From positions 1 to 6,581 of the forward strand of contig CAKPZU010000114.1 in NCBI GenBank assembly GCA_934215405.1: a stretch of 6,581 nt of DNA, in the 5' to 3' direction. This document shows positions 5,479-6,581 of the stretch, piece after piece. Made by a program: the position numbers and the translations under genes. Each line of letters begins with the position of its first letter. Position 1 is the stretch's first letter. This DNA comes from an uncultured Bacilli bacterium (lineage in GTDB: Bacteria; Bacillota_I; Bacilli_A; RFN20; CAG-631). The notes beneath the pieces were generated by a model that did not search any database, was not told where the DNA came from, and was given only the letters and a program-made list of their open reading frames with translations.

Positions 5479-6397
5479 AAACACCCTCTAACAAATCCTT
5501 TAATTTTGCTACTGAAGATGCTAAGTCAGCAGAAATTGTTTCCATTTCAGTTAGGTATTCACCGATAGTTTTGTCGTCATCGTCCTCTTCAGCAATCCAC
5601 TTGAAACTTAAGTTCAAGGATTCATCCTTATTAATTTCATCAATGGGATACTTTCTCCATCTACCATTAGGGTTATCCTTAGAGTATGTTTCTTTTCTAG
5701 TTGACTCATTATAAAGTTTAACAAATTCATCAAGATTACTGCGTTTTAATGGGTTTTGAACGAGTGTATGTTTAATACCTGTTCTATAGTCGTATGTCCA
5801 TATTTCTTTTGTAGGAGTTCCTTTTTCAAAGAATAAAACATTAGTCTTAACTCCTTGTGCATAGAAAATGCCTGTAGGGAGTTTCAAAATTGTATGAAGA
5901 TTATATTCATCTAATAGTTTTCTTCTTACTCTTGCAGTTGCTCCAGTATCGGTTAAGACGCTATCAGGTAAGACAATACCTACGCGACCTCCAGTTTTGA
6001 CAATTGACATGATATGTTGTAAGAAGTTTACTTGGTTATCTGAAGTTTTCTCGAATTCAGGTCTATTTGATGAAACATCAACGCTACCTTGAGGTCTTGT
6101 GCCAAAAGGAGGATTTGCAAGAATAACATCAAACATTCTATCTGATTTATCGATTAATGAATCTTGACAAACAATAGGGCTATTATCTACACCGATATCA
6201 TGTAAATATAGATTCATGGATGCCATAGTAACAACTAACGATGTATTGTCAGCACCAAAGAATGTATTGTTCTTTAAAAATTTTTGTTTTGCGATTTCAT
6301 GACTTTGACCTTTCATGTGTTCATAGGAACTTAAAAGAAATCCACCTGTACCACAAGCTGGGTCTATCACGACACCATTCTTAATACAACAAACTTT
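5468..6397 (-). pseudogene. hsdM: Type I RM DNA methyltransferase subunit M, N-terminus missing
   Basis: HsdM is the adenine-N6 methyltransferase of type I RM. The frame opens after a TAA at 6398-6400 and reads KVCCIKNGVV directly into the SAM-binding motif I, DPACGTGGF, then the catalytic motif IV NPPFG about 83 residues later. The C-terminal part is intact and ends in TGA, overlapping hsdS. Normal HsdM proteins are about 480-530 residues with some 170-200 residues before motif I; here that N-terminal domain is absent. GTG 6370 is the only visible in-frame start and lies 2 codons before motif I with no good ribosome binding site. Upstream DNA is non-coding and repeat-bearing, so the gene looks cut by an insertion or rearrangement near 6385-6405. 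The methyltransferase is probably inactive unless the missing half is supplied elsewhere. Confidence 0.8.
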
Positions 6398-6417
6398 TTA
6401 GAGTGAATACGATTTAA
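6391..6417. repeat. Direct repeat copy 1 at the hsdM breakpoint
   Basis: 27 bases matching 6432-6458 at 22 positions; the right-hand 16 bases (AGTGAATACGATTTAA) match at 15. The stop codon that closes the hsdM frame lies inside this copy. The repeat sits exactly where hsdM similarity ends. Confidence 0.65.
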
Positions 6418-6431
6418 CATATATAATAAGA

Positions 6432-6458
6432 AAAGTTTTGTAAGTGAATAGGATTTAA
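6432..6458. repeat. Direct repeat copy 2, 41 bases from copy 1
   Basis: Same orientation as 6391-6417, with core AGTGAATAGGATTTAA. It lies between copy 1 and the terminator hairpin. Closely spaced direct repeats like this are typical of recombinase or transposase binding sites at element ends, though no enzyme gene is visible here. Confidence 0.65.
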
Positions 6459-6464
6459 AGGCAC

Positions 6465-6491
6465 AAAAATAAGAGCCTTTCGGCTCCTATT
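6465..6491 (-). terminator. Intrinsic terminator of the gene entering from the right edge
   Basis: On the minus strand AATAGGAGCC (6491-6482) pairs with GGCTCTTATT (6477-6468) in a 10-bp stem with one mismatch, a GAAA loop (6481-6478), and a run of Ts reaching 6465. On the plus strand no T run follows. It lies 39 bases after the stop at 6530 and isolates the hsd remnant from upstream transcription. Confidence 0.65.
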
Positions 6492-6516
6492 ATCTTTACC
6501 CTATAAATTGTAATTT

Positions 6517-6533
6517 AGCGAATAGTAACTTAA
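6517..6533. repeat. Diverged third copy of the direct repeat
   Basis: AGCGAATAGTAACTTAA resembles the 16-base core of the other two copies, with one inserted base and a few changes. TTGTA also precedes it, as in copy 2. It overlaps the stop of the edge gene. It could be a degenerate third site or chance in AT-rich DNA. Confidence 0.35.
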
Positions 6534-6580
6534 TTTTCTTTTTTATTAAACATATGGCGTACTTTATCTATTCGATTATT
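6530..6580 (-). CDS. C-terminal tail (16 codons) of an unidentified gene, cut by the window edge
   Basis: One minus-strand frame is open from the edge to a TAA at 6530-6532 and reads NNRIDKVRHMFNKKEN, a basic tail with coding-like composition. The other two minus frames stop within 12 bases. A terminator follows, which supports a real gene end. Too little is visible to name a family; a protein of the element that interrupts hsdM is one possibility, by position only. Confidence 0.4.
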   Translation of the reverse strand, partial: NNRIDKVRHMFNKKEN

Positions 6581-6581
6581 T

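Noticed and set aside
5479..5484. GTG at 5484 as the hsdS start
   Set aside because: It overlaps the AGAGGG that serves the ATG at 5478, leaving no space for a ribosome binding site of its own.
6367..6420. A 17-codon ORF from the ATG at 6418-6420 as a new HsdM start
   Set aside because: It is in a different frame from hsdM and ends in TGA at 6367-6369, so it cannot supply the N-terminus without a frameshift.

Overview
The window reads as a piece of a low-GC Gram-positive (Bacillota-like) chromosome. The DNA is AT-rich, genes have AGGAG-type ribosome binding sites, promoters look sigma-A-like, one gene is preceded by a riboswitch/terminator leader, and TGA is used as a stop (end of hsdM), so the standard code is likely. 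I would not name a genus.

Left part (1-3661), ordinary-looking metabolic genes. A 5'-truncated metallophosphoesterase (+) converges on a two-gene minus-strand operon across a shared hairpin terminator. That operon encodes a VUT/YhhQ-family transporter (queuosine-precursor type) followed 2 bases later by a short-chain dehydrogenase. Its roughly 120-base leader contains a candidate preQ1-I riboswitch aptamer, an antiterminator and an intrinsic terminator that share bases, so the operon is probably shut off when queuosine precursor is plentiful. A divergent plus-strand pair follows: a small nitroreductase and an iron-sulfur-flavoprotein-like FMN protein. Only 10 bases after the second stop comes tRNA-Arg(CCG) with an encoded CCA.

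Right part (about 3660-6581), an accessory block, all on the minus strand. Reading with transcription: the last 16 codons of an unidentified gene at the window edge, a terminator, diverged direct repeats, a 5'-decapitated hsdM, an intact-looking two-TRD hsdS, and a small membrane protein tightly coupled to hsdS, closing at a terminator that also serves the tRNA side. No hsdR is present in the window. The N-terminal part of HsdM is missing and is replaced by a stop codon and repeat-bearing non-coding DNA, which suggests that an insertion or rearrangement broke the type I restriction-modification operon.

The observations most worth following are: (i) the SDR of unknown function inside an apparent queuosine-precursor-controlled operon; (ii) the broken hsdM and the repeats at its breakpoint; (iii) a 15-base near-identical copy of the tRNA 3' region on the far side of the hsd block; and (iv) the small membrane protein linked to hsdS. 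I saw no CRISPR array, and no clearly new system could be demonstrated from the sequence alone.
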